Assembly (NCBI GenBank): GCA_032622095.1
Contig: CP136062.1
Span: 133,195,282 to 133,259,281 of the forward strand
DNA length: 64,000 bases
From: Siphonodentalium dalli
Taxonomy: Eukaryota > Mollusca > Scaphopoda > Gadilida > Siphonodentaliidae
Reading direction: 5' to 3'
In this document: piece by piece, positions 15,201-25,720 of the stretch
How positions within the stretch are numbered: position 1 is the first letter of the stretch
Layout of the letters: the number at the start of each line of letters is the position of its first letter
The notes under the pieces: generated by a model
Told to the model about the DNA's origin: nothing
Seen by the model: only the letters and a program-made list of their open reading frames with translations
The model's database searches: none
Made by a program: the position numbers and the translations under genes

Positions 15201-18200
15201 TTAGCGCGATAACTTCAACAAACGTTATCCGATTTGATTGAAATTTGGTATATAGGTGTCTCCAAGAATATCTCGGACGAGTTCGAAAACCGGCCTGGTC
15301 CGATAAAATTTGATAGAGTTATGGCCCTTAATTAGTCATTTTTTCACGAATTTTCAGCTCGTTAGCGCGATAACTTCAACAAACGTTATCCGATTTGATT
15401 GAAATTTGGTATATAGGTGTCTCCCAAGAATATCTCGGAGGAGTTCGAAAACCGGCCTGGTCCGATAAAATTTGATAGAGTTATGGCCCTTAATTAGTCA
15501 TTTTTCACGAATTTTCAGCTCGTTAGCGCGACAACTTCAACAAACGTTATCCGATTTGATTGAAATTTGGTATATAGGTGTCTCCCAAGAATATCTCGGA
15601 CGAGTTCGAAAACCGGGCCTGGCCCAATACAATTTGATAGAGTTATGGCCCTTAATTAGTCATTTTTCACGAATTTTCAGCTCGTTAGCGCGATAACTTC
15701 AACAAACGTTATCCGATTTGATTGAAATTTGGTATATAGGTGTCTCCCAAGAATAATCTCGGACGAGTTCGAAAACCGGCCTGGTCCGATAAAATTTGAT
15801 AGAGTTATGGCCCTTAATTAGTCATTTTTCACGAATTTTCAGCTCGTTAGCGCAACAACTTCAACAAACGTTATCCGATTTGATTGAAATTTGGTATATA
15901 GGTGTCTCCCAAGAATATCTCGGTCGAGTTCGAAAACCGGCCTGGTCCGATAAAATTTGATAGAGTTATGGGCCTTAATTAGTCCATTTTTTCACGAATT
16001 TTCAGCTCGTTAGCGCGATAACTTCAACAAACGTCATCCGATTTCAACTAAAATTTGGTATATAAGTGTCTTCCAATAATATCCTGGACGAGGTTCGAAA
16101 ACCAGCCTGGCCCAATACAATTTTGATAGAGTTATTTGCCCTTAATTAGTCATTTTTCGTGAATTTTTAGCTCGTTAGCGCGATAACTTCAACAAACGTC
16201 ATCCGATTTGTTTAAAATTTGGAATAGACATACTTGCCAAGAATATTTCGGACGAGTTCGAAAACCAGCATGGCCCGATAAAATTTGATAGAGTTATGCC
16301 CCTTAATTAGTCATTTTTCACGAATTTTCAGCTCGTTAGCGCAACAACTTCAACAAACGTTATCCGATTTGATTGAAATTTGGTATATAGGTGTCTCCCG
16401 AGAATATCTCGGACGAGTTCGAAAACCGGCCTGGTCCGATAAAATTTGATAGAGTTATGGCCCTTAATTAGTCATTTTTCACGAATTTTCAGCTCGTTAG
16501 CGCGATAACTTCAACAAACGTTATCCGATTTGATTGAAATTTGGTATATAAGTGTCTCCCAAGAATATCTCGGACGAGTTCGAAAACCGGCCTGGTCCGA
16601 TAAAATTTGATAGAGTTATGGCCCTTAATTAGTCATTTTTCACGAATTTTCAGCTCGTTAGCGCAACAACTTCAACAAACGTTATCTGATTCGATTGAAA
16701 TTTGGGATATAGGTGTCTCCCAAGAATATCTCGGACGAGTTCGAAAACCGGCCTGGTCCGATAAAATTTGATAGAGTTATGGCCCTTAATTAGTCATTTT
16801 TCACGAATTTTCAGCTCGTTAGCGCGATAACTTCAACAAACGTTATCCGATTTGATTGAAATTTGGTATATAGGTGTCTCCCAAGAATGTCTCGGACGAG
16901 TTCGAAAACCGGCCTGGTCTGATAAAATTTGATAGAGTTATGGCCCTTAATTAGTCATTTTTCACGAATTTTCAGCTCGTTAGCGCGATAACTTCAACAA
17001 ACGTTATCCGATTCGATTGAAATTTGGTACATAGGTGTCTCCCAAGAATATCTCGGACGAGTTCGAAAACCGGCCTGGTCCGATAAAATTTGATAGAGTT
17101 ATGGCCCTTAATTAGTCATTTTTCACGAATTTTCAGCTCGTTAGCGCGATAACTTCAACAAACGTTATTCGATTTGATTGAAATTTGGTATATAGGTGTC
17201 TCCCAAGAATATCTAGGATGAGTTCGAAAACCGGCCTGGTCCGATAAAATTTGATAGAGTTATGACCCTTAATTAGTCATTTTTCACGAATTTTCAGCTC
17301 GTTAGCGCGATAACTTCAACAAACGTTATCCGATTTAATTGAAATTTGGTACATAGGTGTCTCCCAAGAATATCTCGGAGGAGTTCGAAAACCGGCCTGG
17401 TCCGATAAAATTTGATAGAGTTATGGCCCTTAATTAGTCATTTTTCACGAATTTTCAGCTCGTTAGCGCGACAACTTCAACAAACGTTATCCGATTTGAT
17501 TGAAATTTGGTATATAGGTGTCTCCCAAGAATATCTCGGTCGAGTTCGAAAACCGGCCTGGTCCGATAAAATTTGATAGAGTTATGGCCCTTAATTAGTC
17601 ATTTTTCACGAATTTTCAGCTCGTTAGCGCGATAACTTCAACAAACGTTATCCGATTTGATTGAAATTTGGTATATAGGTGTCTCCCAAGAATGTCTCGG
17701 ACGAGTTCGAAAACCGGCCTGGTCTGATAAAATTTGATAGAGTTATGGCCCTTAATTAGTCATTTTTCACGAATTTTCAGCTCGTTAGCGCGATAACTTC
17801 AACAAACGTTATCCGATTCGATTGAAATTTGGTACATAGGTGTCTCCCAAGAATATCTCGGACGAGTTCGAAAACCGGCCTGGTCCGATAAAATTTGATA
17901 GAGTTATGGCCCTTAATTAGTCATTTTTCACGAATTTTCAGCTCGTTAGCGCGATAACTTCAACAAACGTTATTCGATTTGATTGAAATTTGGTATATAG
18001 GTGTCTCCCAAGAATATCTAGGATGAGTTCGAAAACCGGCCTGGTCCGATAAAATTTGATAGAGTTATGGCCCTTAATTAGTCATTTTTCACGAATTTTC
18101 AGCTCGTTAGCGCGACAACTTCAACAAACGTTATCCGATTTGATTGAAATTTGGTATATAGGTGTCTCCCAAGAATATCTCGGTCGAGTTCGAAAACCGG

Positions 18201-18853
18201 CCTGGTCCGATCAAATTTGATAGAGTTATGGCCCTTAATTAGTCATTTTTCACGAATTTTCAGCTCGTTAGCGCGATAACTTCAACAAACGTTATCCGAT
18301 TTGATTGAAATTTGGTATATAGGTGTCTCCCAAGAATATCTCGGACGAGTTCGAAAACCGGCCTGGTCCGATAAAATTTGATAGAGTTATGGCCCTTAAT
18401 TAGTCATTTTTCACGAATTTTCAGCTCGTTAGCGCGATAACTTCAACAAACGTTATCCGATTTGATTGAAATTTGGTATATAGGTGTCTCCCAAGAATAT
18501 CTCGGACGAGTTCGAAAACCGGCCTGGTCCGATAAAATTTGATAGAGTTATGGCCCTTAATTAGTCATTTTTCACGAATTTTCAGCTCGTTAGCGCAACA
18601 ACTTCAACAAACGTTATCCGATTTGATTGAAATTTGGTATATAGGTGTCTCCCAAGAATATCTCGGTCGAGTTCGAAAACCGGCCTGGTCCGATAAAATT
18701 TGATAGAGTTATGGCCCTTAATTAGTCATTTTTCACGAATTTTCAGCTCGTTAGCGCAACAACTTCAACAAACGTTATCCGATTTGATTGAAATTTGGTA
18801 TATAGGTGTCTCCCAAGAATATCTCGGTCGAGTTCGAAAACCGGCCTGGTCCG

Positions 18854-19219
18854 ATAAAATTTGATAGAGTTATGGCCCTTAATTAGTCATTTTTTCACGA
18901 ATTTTCAGCTCGTTAGCGCGATAACTTCAACAAACGTCATCCGATTCAACTAAAATTTGGTATATAAGTGTCTTCCAATAATATCCTGGACGAGTTCGAA
19001 AACCAGCCTGGCCCAATACAATTTGATAGAGTTATTTGCCCTTAATTAGTCATTTTTCGTGAATTTTTAGCTCGTTAGCGCGATAACTTCAACAAACGTC
19101 CTCCGATTTGTTTAAAATTTGGAATAGACATACTTGCCAAGAATATTTCGGACGAGTTCGAAAACCAGCATGGCCCGATAAAATTTGATAGAGTTATGGC
19201 CCTTAATTAGTCATTTTTC
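18854..19219 (+). repeat. Right edge of the satellite: last divergent dimer plus a 42-bp partial monomer
   Basis: The last full units are the eighth copy of the divergent dimer (18854-19177). A partial monomer follows and stops after TAGTCATTTTTC at 19219. From 19220 the sequence (GATTTTATCTATTAATTAG) is no longer satellite. The break is sharp, with no gradient of decayed monomers, so this looks like an abrupt junction such as a recombination or insertion breakpoint. Confidence 0.85.
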
Positions 19220-19617
19220 GATTTTATCTATTAATTAGTCTACCGATACTGCTGCACACCAATTGGCGGTAGCCACCGGCGGTAAGCCACCGAAAACGAG
19301 ACACAACATCTCTGATGCCACCTCTTGTTCTGATTCTGAGCCGATGTTACCTTCATGTTGTGTATTGAAGGACGATTATCCCCTGAGATGAAGATTTTAG
19401 TTTATGCGGTGTGATTTAGCCGACGTGAATTTCCGCCGATATATACCACTATAATGGTATAAGGGTGGGTTCACACGCTGGCAGAATTGCCAATATTTTT
19501 ACCACTATTCTTAACACTGCAGCAGTATGTCAGTGTCTCACCAACAGCCGGCTCACAAGTGTTAAGAATAGCGGGATACTGACATACTGCTGTGTCAACG
19601 ACCGTGACCGTGACATA
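19220..19617. other. Satellite flank, no gene seen
   Basis: Sequence of mixed composition without coding features. It contains the interleaved inverted repeats at 19505-19592 and a short repetition of ACCGGCGGTAAGCCACCG-like sequence near 19272. I recognise nothing else in it. Confidence 0.6.
19505..19592. repeat. Interleaved inverted repeats in the order A-B-A'-B'
   Basis: Arm A (19505-19518, CTATTCTTAACACT) is exactly complementary to A' (19558-19571). Arm B (19520-19534, CAGCAGTATGTCAGT) is exactly complementary to B' (19578-19592). Because the order is A-B-A'-B', the two stems cannot both form as ordinary nested hairpins. A true pseudoknot looks sterically unlikely because only one base separates A from B. 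The two hairpins are therefore best read as mutually exclusive alternatives. The function is unknown, and the arrangement may be the scar of a small inversion. Confidence 0.8.
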
Positions 19618-21430
19618 TTTGTTTTATAGTGCCTTGATGTGGGTTTTTTAATAACAATCTGTGCCATAAAATGTGATTAAAATACTGTAATTCACTACCA
19701 TTTGGAACGTCTGTGCCTCAGAAGGTGCCCATTGAGTAATAACAAATATCTGAAATCATAAAAATATTTTTCCCGTTGTGGCTTAGAATTCCAACTATAG
19801 TTTGTTTTCAATGGAAGGGGAATAACTCTATATCTATATATGGTTATTCCTCTTCTGTTGAAAATAATAGACTTTGTGCAGAAACTTGATCACAGAACAT
19901 ACGTCGGTATCTCAACAAAAACAAGCAGTTGCAGACGGTGGTATCCCCCGCCGAATTGTGCAGTTGAGGAAGTGCATTCTCAATAATGTTTGCATTCTCA
20001 GTATGCGCTAAACAAGAGGTGGGATTTTGTCAAAAAGCCTGGCTTGCGAACTCATTTTAGGTACTGGTCATGGGAACGAATTATACCATTTTTTTTTTAA
20101 TCCGTTGACATTAATTTTGTGGGAAATAAAACAATATATATATTTGATAAAATATATCTCAATATCTCCATAACCATATATATTCTTGGAATTACATTTT
20201 ACTTCTTGACATCCCATCTCACATGACTGTCTTGAAATTCACCTTCTTCATATATGAAAATATCCGGCCGGACCTGGTTTGCGAACTTGTTCTAGATACT
20301 GGTCATGTGAACCCATATACCAAAAATCTGTAAAAATCTGTTGACATTAGTGGAAATTAGCCATGTGACGTCATCCATTTGCACAAAAATAATAAACAAA
20401 GTCCAATAACTCTGCTCAAAATATCCGGCCGGACCTGGTTTGCGAACTCGTTCTATATACTGGTCATGTGAACTCATATACCAAAAATCTTTGAAATCCG
20501 TTGACATTTGTGGAAATGAGCCCTGTGACGTCGTCCATTTGCACACATACAAATAAACAAAGTCCAATAAGTCCGCTTAAAATATCCGGCCGGACCTGGT
20601 TTGGGAACTCGTTCTAGATACTGGTCAAGTGAACTCATATACCAAATATCTTTGAAATCCGTTGAGATTTGTGGAAATGAGCCCTGTGACGTCGTCTATT
20701 TGCTATTTGGTAAATTCGACAAAAATAATAAACAAAGTCCAATAACTCCGGTAAAAATATCCGGCCAGACCTGGCTTGAAAATTCATTCTAGGTAATGGT
20801 CAGGTGAACTCATATACCAAATATCTTTGAAATCCGTTGAGATTTGTGGAAATGAGCCCTGGGACGTCGTCTATTTGCTATTTGGTAAATTCGACTAAAA
20901 TAATAAACAAAGTCCAATAACTCCGGTAAAAATATCTGACCAGACCTGGCTTGCGAACTCATTCTAGGTAATGGTCAGGTGAACTCATATACCAAATATC
21001 TTTTTAATCCGTTGAGATTAGTGGAAATGAGCACTGGGACGTCGTCTATTTGCTATTTGGTAAATTCGACAAAAATAATAAACAAAGTCCAATAACTCCG
21101 GTCAAAATATCTGGCCAGACCTGGCTTGCGAACTCATTCTAGGTAATGGTCAGGTGAACTCATATACCACACATCTTTGAAATTAGTTTACATTTGTTCA
21201 AGTTATGACTCTTATAAATTCGGGACGCCGGACGGAACCCATTACTATATATCTTAAATATATTAAATATTTTAAATTTGGCGGGGGATAACAACAAGTT
21301 CACAGTTTATTACAACGAATAAGTTGAAAATACAATGTTTTGGAGCTTCCTCTTCCAAATGGTATATAATATGGCATATATTTTATATGATGTGATCTGG
21401 GGGTTCGAAAATTAAGTGGGCCAAAAATTT
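19618..21430 (+). mobile_element. Dispersed element with an internal minisatellite (copy 1)
   Basis: The left part (19618-19930) and right part (about 21290-21430) both match the shorter copy at about 33900-34420. Shared pieces include AATGCCTTGATAT/AGTGCCTTGATGT, GATTAAAATACT, CTCAGAAGGT, AACAAAAACAA, GTTCACAGTTTATTAC and GGTATATAATATGGCATATA. Copy 1 differs by carrying a tandem array (20261-21205) between these flanks. Terminal repeats and target duplications are not clear, so class and exact ends are uncertain. No coding frame is visible, so it is presumably non-autonomous. Confidence 0.65.
20261..21205 (-). repeat. Minisatellite of 161/175-bp units related to the 161-bp satellite
   Basis: Unit starts (TATCCGGCC and variants) lie at 20261, 20422, 20583, 20758, 20933 and 21108, giving spacings of 161, 161, 175, 175 and 175 bp; the last unit is partial. 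The 14-bp size difference is an extra segment around TATTTGGTAAATTCG. Read against the reverse complement of the satellite, the anchors CGAACTCGT and TATACCAAA fall in the same order and exactly the same distance apart. The sequence that follows (GAAATCCGTTGACATTTGTG) also aligns. This array and the satellite are therefore homologous, in opposite orientation. Confidence 0.85.
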
Positions 21431-23027
21431 AAAGATGCAGACACTCAATTAGTTTTGTTTTGTTGTATCATACAGCATGCATCGCTTTTCAAGTCTCGGA
21501 CAACTTTCATCAATTAGTGTGTGCGTTGTTATTAATTTGGTAGATCGATTTTGCAAAGTGAAACTGCACAGGATTATCCAGATCTATCCATGCAGTATGT
21601 GGGTTGCGCAAAAGCAAAGGATATGATTAGGCCTACGACGACGTGTAGGGTACTATACTATACGTCATAAAATTATGCGGACTTTATAATCGTAACCGCG
21701 GTGTCCTTTAAGCGTCGTACGGATAGATAATCAATTTCTTCGATATGAGCCAAAACAACCTATGTTTGAGGATACAGACACTCGGTTCATTAGTTTTGTT
21801 GTAGCATACATGCATATATCATTTATTGGATACGTATACCCAAATCGGCCGTTTGAATAGAAGATATTTTTCGCGCATAATCTGCATGCCATGTATAGAT
21901 CGTGCGAAGCGAAAACTCACTACGTACGATTTACCAGCCATTTCTCGGAAATGAGAAAAAAAATCCGTTCCGGTTGGTCGGTTCCTGTTAGTCGACTTGT
22001 CGTTCGCGCGATTTAAACGAATATATTCAAACCTCCTCATTCAAAATGTTTTCCGTCAGCAGAACTGTTGGCGGACTCCGTTCAATTTCAATTCTAAGGT
22101 ACACAAATTTTCAATAACCCCAATCTTTGTCGTTATATTTTGTGAAACGATTTTTATTTGCCCCATGTAGAGTTTACTGATACGAATATTGCTAAATTAC
22201 ATATATAGTCGATCCGTGAGTTGAGATACCTCACCATTGTACTGTTTGGTGCCCGCTACAAACAGTTGGCATCAACATGCATGCAGTACCGAATAATGGA
22301 TGTCATGCTATAAACATGCACATATGTATAGGTCATATATACTTCCTGGTGGGAATTTGGATTATATACTATACATATATCATGTACCATGATATATATA
22401 AATACGAGAAAATATAGAACCAGACAGACACATAACCAACATGTATCTATGTTTAAATTAATGTTCGACAATCAACATGCATTATCGCTGCGTGTTATTA
22501 TTAGAATCACAAATTAGCCACGTAGAAGAAATGCATATCAGCACTTTAAATAACTAAGAGCCGGTACGTTCTGGTGATAACGTATCTGTACAGGTGCCAA
22601 AAAACACATTTATTTTCAAATTGTTGAATCTTATAAAAGCTAAATTCATTCAATCAATTCTGCTATGTCTCTGGTAGTGCTTTAAACACAGCTATTTATA
22701 ATTTAGTCGTATATATACAATCCTCTGCACTTCGTTGCTGTTTTTTTTTAATTATGTGTGCATGCAGCTTTCACATTCAACACGAGTAATATGATCAGCT
22801 ACGATTGACCGTTAGCGTCAGCTGCGTCACACTACACTCGTGTGTTTTGCAATTATTGTGATTTCACACGAAACCAAAATGGGATTTGAGCATTGTTACA
22901 GATATGGAATCCATTTTGATTCTGATCAAAAACAACCAGAATTGGTTTTGAACAAAACCGGATCTTCAAAACCTAGTTTTTGGGCAATTTTATACTATAG
23001 TTGACCGTGGTTAGCATTTGTTGGGCA
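21431..23027. other. AT-rich low-copy DNA, no gene seen
   Basis: No frame resembles a known protein and both strands are broken by frequent stops. There are runs of TATATA-like sequence (22150-22420). I see no transposon ends or tandem array here. Confidence 0.6.
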
Positions 23028-23133
23028 ATTAATCGATTCTGATAACTGAAGTGGCATTTCAAAAAAATTTGTTGTTGTTGTTGTTGTTGGAATCTGATTA
23101 TATGGGGACCATCGAATCGGGTTGAGTACCTTT
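23028..23133 (-). mobile_element. Terminal part of a TTTAAAGGTAC-type MITE
   Basis: Reading rightwards, TCGATTCTGATAACTGAAG leads into a (TTG)n run at about 23071-23090. Then come ATGGGGACC and the terminal CGGGTTGAGTACCTTTAA. The same end occurs at the right of the complete copy at 41071-41351. The reverse complement of the outer part reappears at 28384-28438, and the GGTCCCCAT end reappears at 27831. In this copy the (TTG)n and GGGGACC parts are contiguous, which shows what the interrupted copy at 27831-28438 looked like before insertion. Confidence 0.7.
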
Positions 23134-23180
23134 AATTAAATTGGGAACCCATGCAGAAGCGGACAAACAACACGGTGTTA

Positions 23181-23344
23181 TATAAGGATTAACTGTCATG
23201 TGGACTGTTTTTATGGAGATGTAACGGTGAGGTAAGCGGACATAACTTGGTGTAAAACCCGAAGGGTTTTACATACAAGTTATGTCCACTTACCTCACCG
23301 TTACATCTCCATAAAAATAGTCCACATAACAGTTAATCCTTATA
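23181..23344. repeat. 164-bp near-perfect hairpin at the end of element E copy 1
   Basis: The outer arms begin TATAAGGATTAACTGTCATG and end CATAACAGTTAATCCTTATA. The arms pair over about 80 bp each with a few mismatches. The apex is itself palindromic: TGTAAAACCC, GAA, GGGTTTTACA. If extruded or transcribed it would form one long stem with almost no loop. The matching hairpin is at 28221-28383. Confidence 0.9.
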
Positions 23345-23694
23345 TTTATATACATTTAGCGAAAAAGCCGCTTTTGTAAATATATTTAAATCGAAAAGTG
23401 TATCGTGACAAGATCAGCCCAAAATACCCAATAGCACCCTTGGCAAAAGTTAATAGGAAAAATTTCTCTTCATGTTGAACCCCGATGATGTATTAAGTCA
23501 ATCCTGCGCGACTCAAAATGCGCCCAAAGCATTACGCGTTCGTCTTTCCAAACCTAATGACGTATCGATGGTGTTATTAGCTTGGTTTTATGAGGCGTTA
23601 CGCATTCACCGAGAAATAACTGCAACTAGCCACGTGGGCGCCGACCAATCAGAATGCTGGATTTAGTGATGACAACACTTAGTGTGTAAATATA
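23181..23694 (-). mobile_element. Hairpin-ended element E, copy 1 (inverted relative to 27871-28383)
   Basis: This 514-bp segment is the near-perfect reverse complement of 27871-28383. Its outer end is a 164-bp hairpin and its inner end is AGTGTGTAAATATA. Between them lie CGAAAAAGCCGCTTTTG, a G/C-richer block and CGACCAATCAGAATGCTGG. No transposase or long frame is present, so it is non-autonomous. Having a hairpin at only one end is unusual for a classical MITE. Spacing to its partner is 4176 bp. Confidence 0.8.
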
Positions 23695-25175
23695 ATCTGT
23701 TATTTGTGCTACTTCATCTTGAGCCATGTGATCGATGTGTAATTAGACAGTTAATTGGGATTGATCAGGGATACATTGATACTGAGGCCCTTTCTAGCAT
23801 CATAAATATATGTACTCACTAATTTGAGCGATCATCATTTATTTTTATATCTATAACATCAAACCTGTGAAATTTCACTGGATTTTTTTTAATTTTAAAT
23901 CAAAATTTTGAACAATTAACTCCGTTATAACCTCCGCCAGGGTACCTCGATTCACCACACCAAATTTGGTTGAAATCGGAACAGCAGTCTGGGAGAAAAA
24001 TGTCTTGTGAATGTGACAGATCAACTGAGTTGATAGAGATGCAAATAATTCACTGATTGGCTTGATGCAACGATGACAGTTATTTTCTTCTAGCCATTGA
24101 TAGTCACATTAATGTTGAGACAGTTGTTCGCTATTTTCCCATGCATGCACACAGTGACCGAGGCTTAAATGTCTTGGTTACATCAGGACAAGTTTATTTA
24201 TTTCCGAAGTGTCGGGAAGGGGGGTTTTCGCCTCACCGTCCCAAATGCGACTGGACATAGCTTAATGTAATCTTCGCTAAGGCCCATATAAGGTCACACT
24301 AACATAAATATGGTGCTTTTGCAGTATAATATGTTTATATATCTGTTACAAATGTCAAATTTGGGCACAAAAGGTCTTTAATAAAAATAAAAAAATGAGG
24401 TTGAAAAAAATGCGTTTTCTTTTCCCTCGGACCACCCACCACCCTGGCATATCTTCCTGTCATATTCTTTTATTACCCCCCCCCCCCCGAGTACTCTATT
24501 AATATCTCTCATATTGTTCTATATTGTGAATTTTGAACGGTTGGTGTTGTAGATATCAAAATAAATTATGACATTCGTAAGACTGTTCTGAGCACAAAAT
24601 ATCACAGAGTCAATACATCCCTATATATATTAAATCCCATTTAATTGTTTAATCACACAAATATCACGCAATTCAAGATAACCAGTGCAGATAAAACTGC
24701 GTTATTTTTCTGTTTCTGTGCACTAAAGTCCAGATTTAACCGTTGTATGGGACCTTGATTTCGCTTTCTCTCTCGTGAAGAACATTAGAGAGAATTCGTA
24801 TACATCTCTGATATAAAGTTTCTCTTATCCTCTGCAATCAAGCTTTGAATTTCAAATTGCACAAAAGGTAAATTTCATTCGATTTGTATCAATTTTGGCG
24901 GCCATTTTGGGACAGCCGTTCTGCAGATATAATTTGCGACTAACATTGTTTCTATATATTCAATGTATTATGAATTTGGCATTAATTGGAGCATCTATAC
25001 CGCAGAAATCCAGATTTTTTCCCGACACCATGCAAACTACCATTTTGAATGCCAAAGTTTAATTGGAAATTTTCCCCAATGCGGATCTGCAAACCAGTCC
25101 GCACATTTTGAGACCAAAAAAAAAAGGCTTCTTTACCAATTTCTTCCGGGTATAGCCGCCCACCGACCATACTGA
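23695..25175. other. Spacer inside the inverted pair of element E, no gene seen
   Basis: AT-rich sequence with a C13 tract at 24476-24488. Short open frames at 24963-25253 overlap on both strands and show no recognisable domain. No repeat-family ends are obvious. Confidence 0.55.
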
Positions 25176-25250
25176 GTTGATAAGGTGGGATCCCGGATCT
25201 GACGAGATGCTACAGGGAGCGAGTCTCATCCGGGATCTTACCTTCTCAAC
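25176..25250. repeat. 75-nt hairpin with small-RNA-precursor-like geometry
   Basis: The 5' arm GTTGATAAGGTGGGATCC pairs with the 3' arm GGATCTTACCTTCTCAAC, and the stem continues through CGGAT/ATCCG. As RNA this gives about 22 of 23 pairs, including two G-U wobbles and one mismatch, then a short inner GAGA/UCUC pairing and a loop of about 12 nt. The shape resembles a microRNA precursor, but wobbles also arise from decay of a palindromic MITE. Expression cannot be judged from sequence. Confidence 0.6.
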
Positions 25251-25513
25251 CATATTATACGTTTCTTCTCAATAATGCGTTTATTGTGAATTATATAGAA
25301 GAATTGAATTTCGCAGACGAATTCACAAAATTTACTCAGAAAATACAATTGTATGCGATATATACGGCTATGCGCGTGTCACGTATATACATATATATTC
25401 GGCTTTTGTCTTTCGCATGCAACTTCGGTTGGAAATATTGTTAAGTCCGGGTCATCATATATGCTACAGTCATCATGTGATAAACAATTGATTGCATGAT
25501 CAATGACATTCAT

Positions 25514-25605
25514 ATCCGGATTAAGTTCTGATTAAAACCATATACTCAGACTCTAAACGTACTTTTAGAGTCTGAGTAAGGTTTTAATCAGAACTGATCC
25601 GGATT
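25514..25605. repeat. 92-bp inverted repeat with about 42-bp arms
   Basis: ATCCGGATTAAGTTCTGATT at the left pairs with AATCAGAACTGATCCGGAT at the right. The inner arms ACTCAGACTCTAAA and TTTAGAGTCTGAGT flank a 6-nt loop (CGTACT). Only a few mismatches separate the arms. It stands alone between the 75-nt hairpin and the large palindrome. It is most simply a small hairpin MITE. Confidence 0.85.
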
Positions 25606-25720
25606 CACTACAACAATTGTGAACGTGACACAACAATGTTCGATAGCATTAGTATATATATATAGCCGACGGTATATCAGAGGAACGAATAAATATATGT
25701 GCATAAATTAAACCTTAACA

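Larger units (their letters stand above)
1..19219 (+). repeat. 161-bp satellite DNA, about 119 head-to-tail monomers
   Basis: All monomers run in one orientation and the array continues past the left edge. Taking the monomer to start at ATAAAATTTG, starts fall at 1, 162 and 322; the usual length is 161 bp, and a recurrent 160-bp variant lacks one G in AACAAACGTTATCC. Fixed landmarks are GGCCCTTAATTAGTC, CTCGTTAGCGCG, GAAATTTGGTATATAGG and CGAGTTCGAAAACCGG. Variation is concentrated at a few sites: GCGATAAC, GCGACAAC or GCAACAAC, and CGGACGAG, CGGTCGAG, CGGAGGAG or TAGGATGAG. These sites define recurring monomer types and higher-order blocks. No monomer has a coding frame of its own. Length and style resemble known ~160-bp bivalve satellites, but I could not check identity. 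The array is probably heterochromatic; a centromeric role is possible but unsupported here. Confidence 0.98.

Noticed and set aside
15472-15696. Open frame inside the satellite
   Set aside because: It spans little more than one monomer, is created by the local indels, and is not conserved in other monomers.
1-19219. CRISPR-like array
   Set aside because: The repeated unit is the whole 161-bp monomer, with no short repeat/unique spacer structure, and the context is eukaryotic.
1-19219. CENP-B box in the satellite
   Set aside because: The nearest match, TTTCGAACTCGTCCGAG on the minus strand, misses several of the required positions of NTTCGNNNNANNCGGGN.
21410-21422. tRNA-like B-box (GGGTTCGAAAATT)
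   Set aside because: It belongs to the dispersed element (also at about 34381) and no cloverleaf can be built around it.
23472-23666. 64-codon frame in element E
   Set aside because: The inverted copy at 27871-28383 has frame-breaking differences in the same stretch, so the frame is not maintained.
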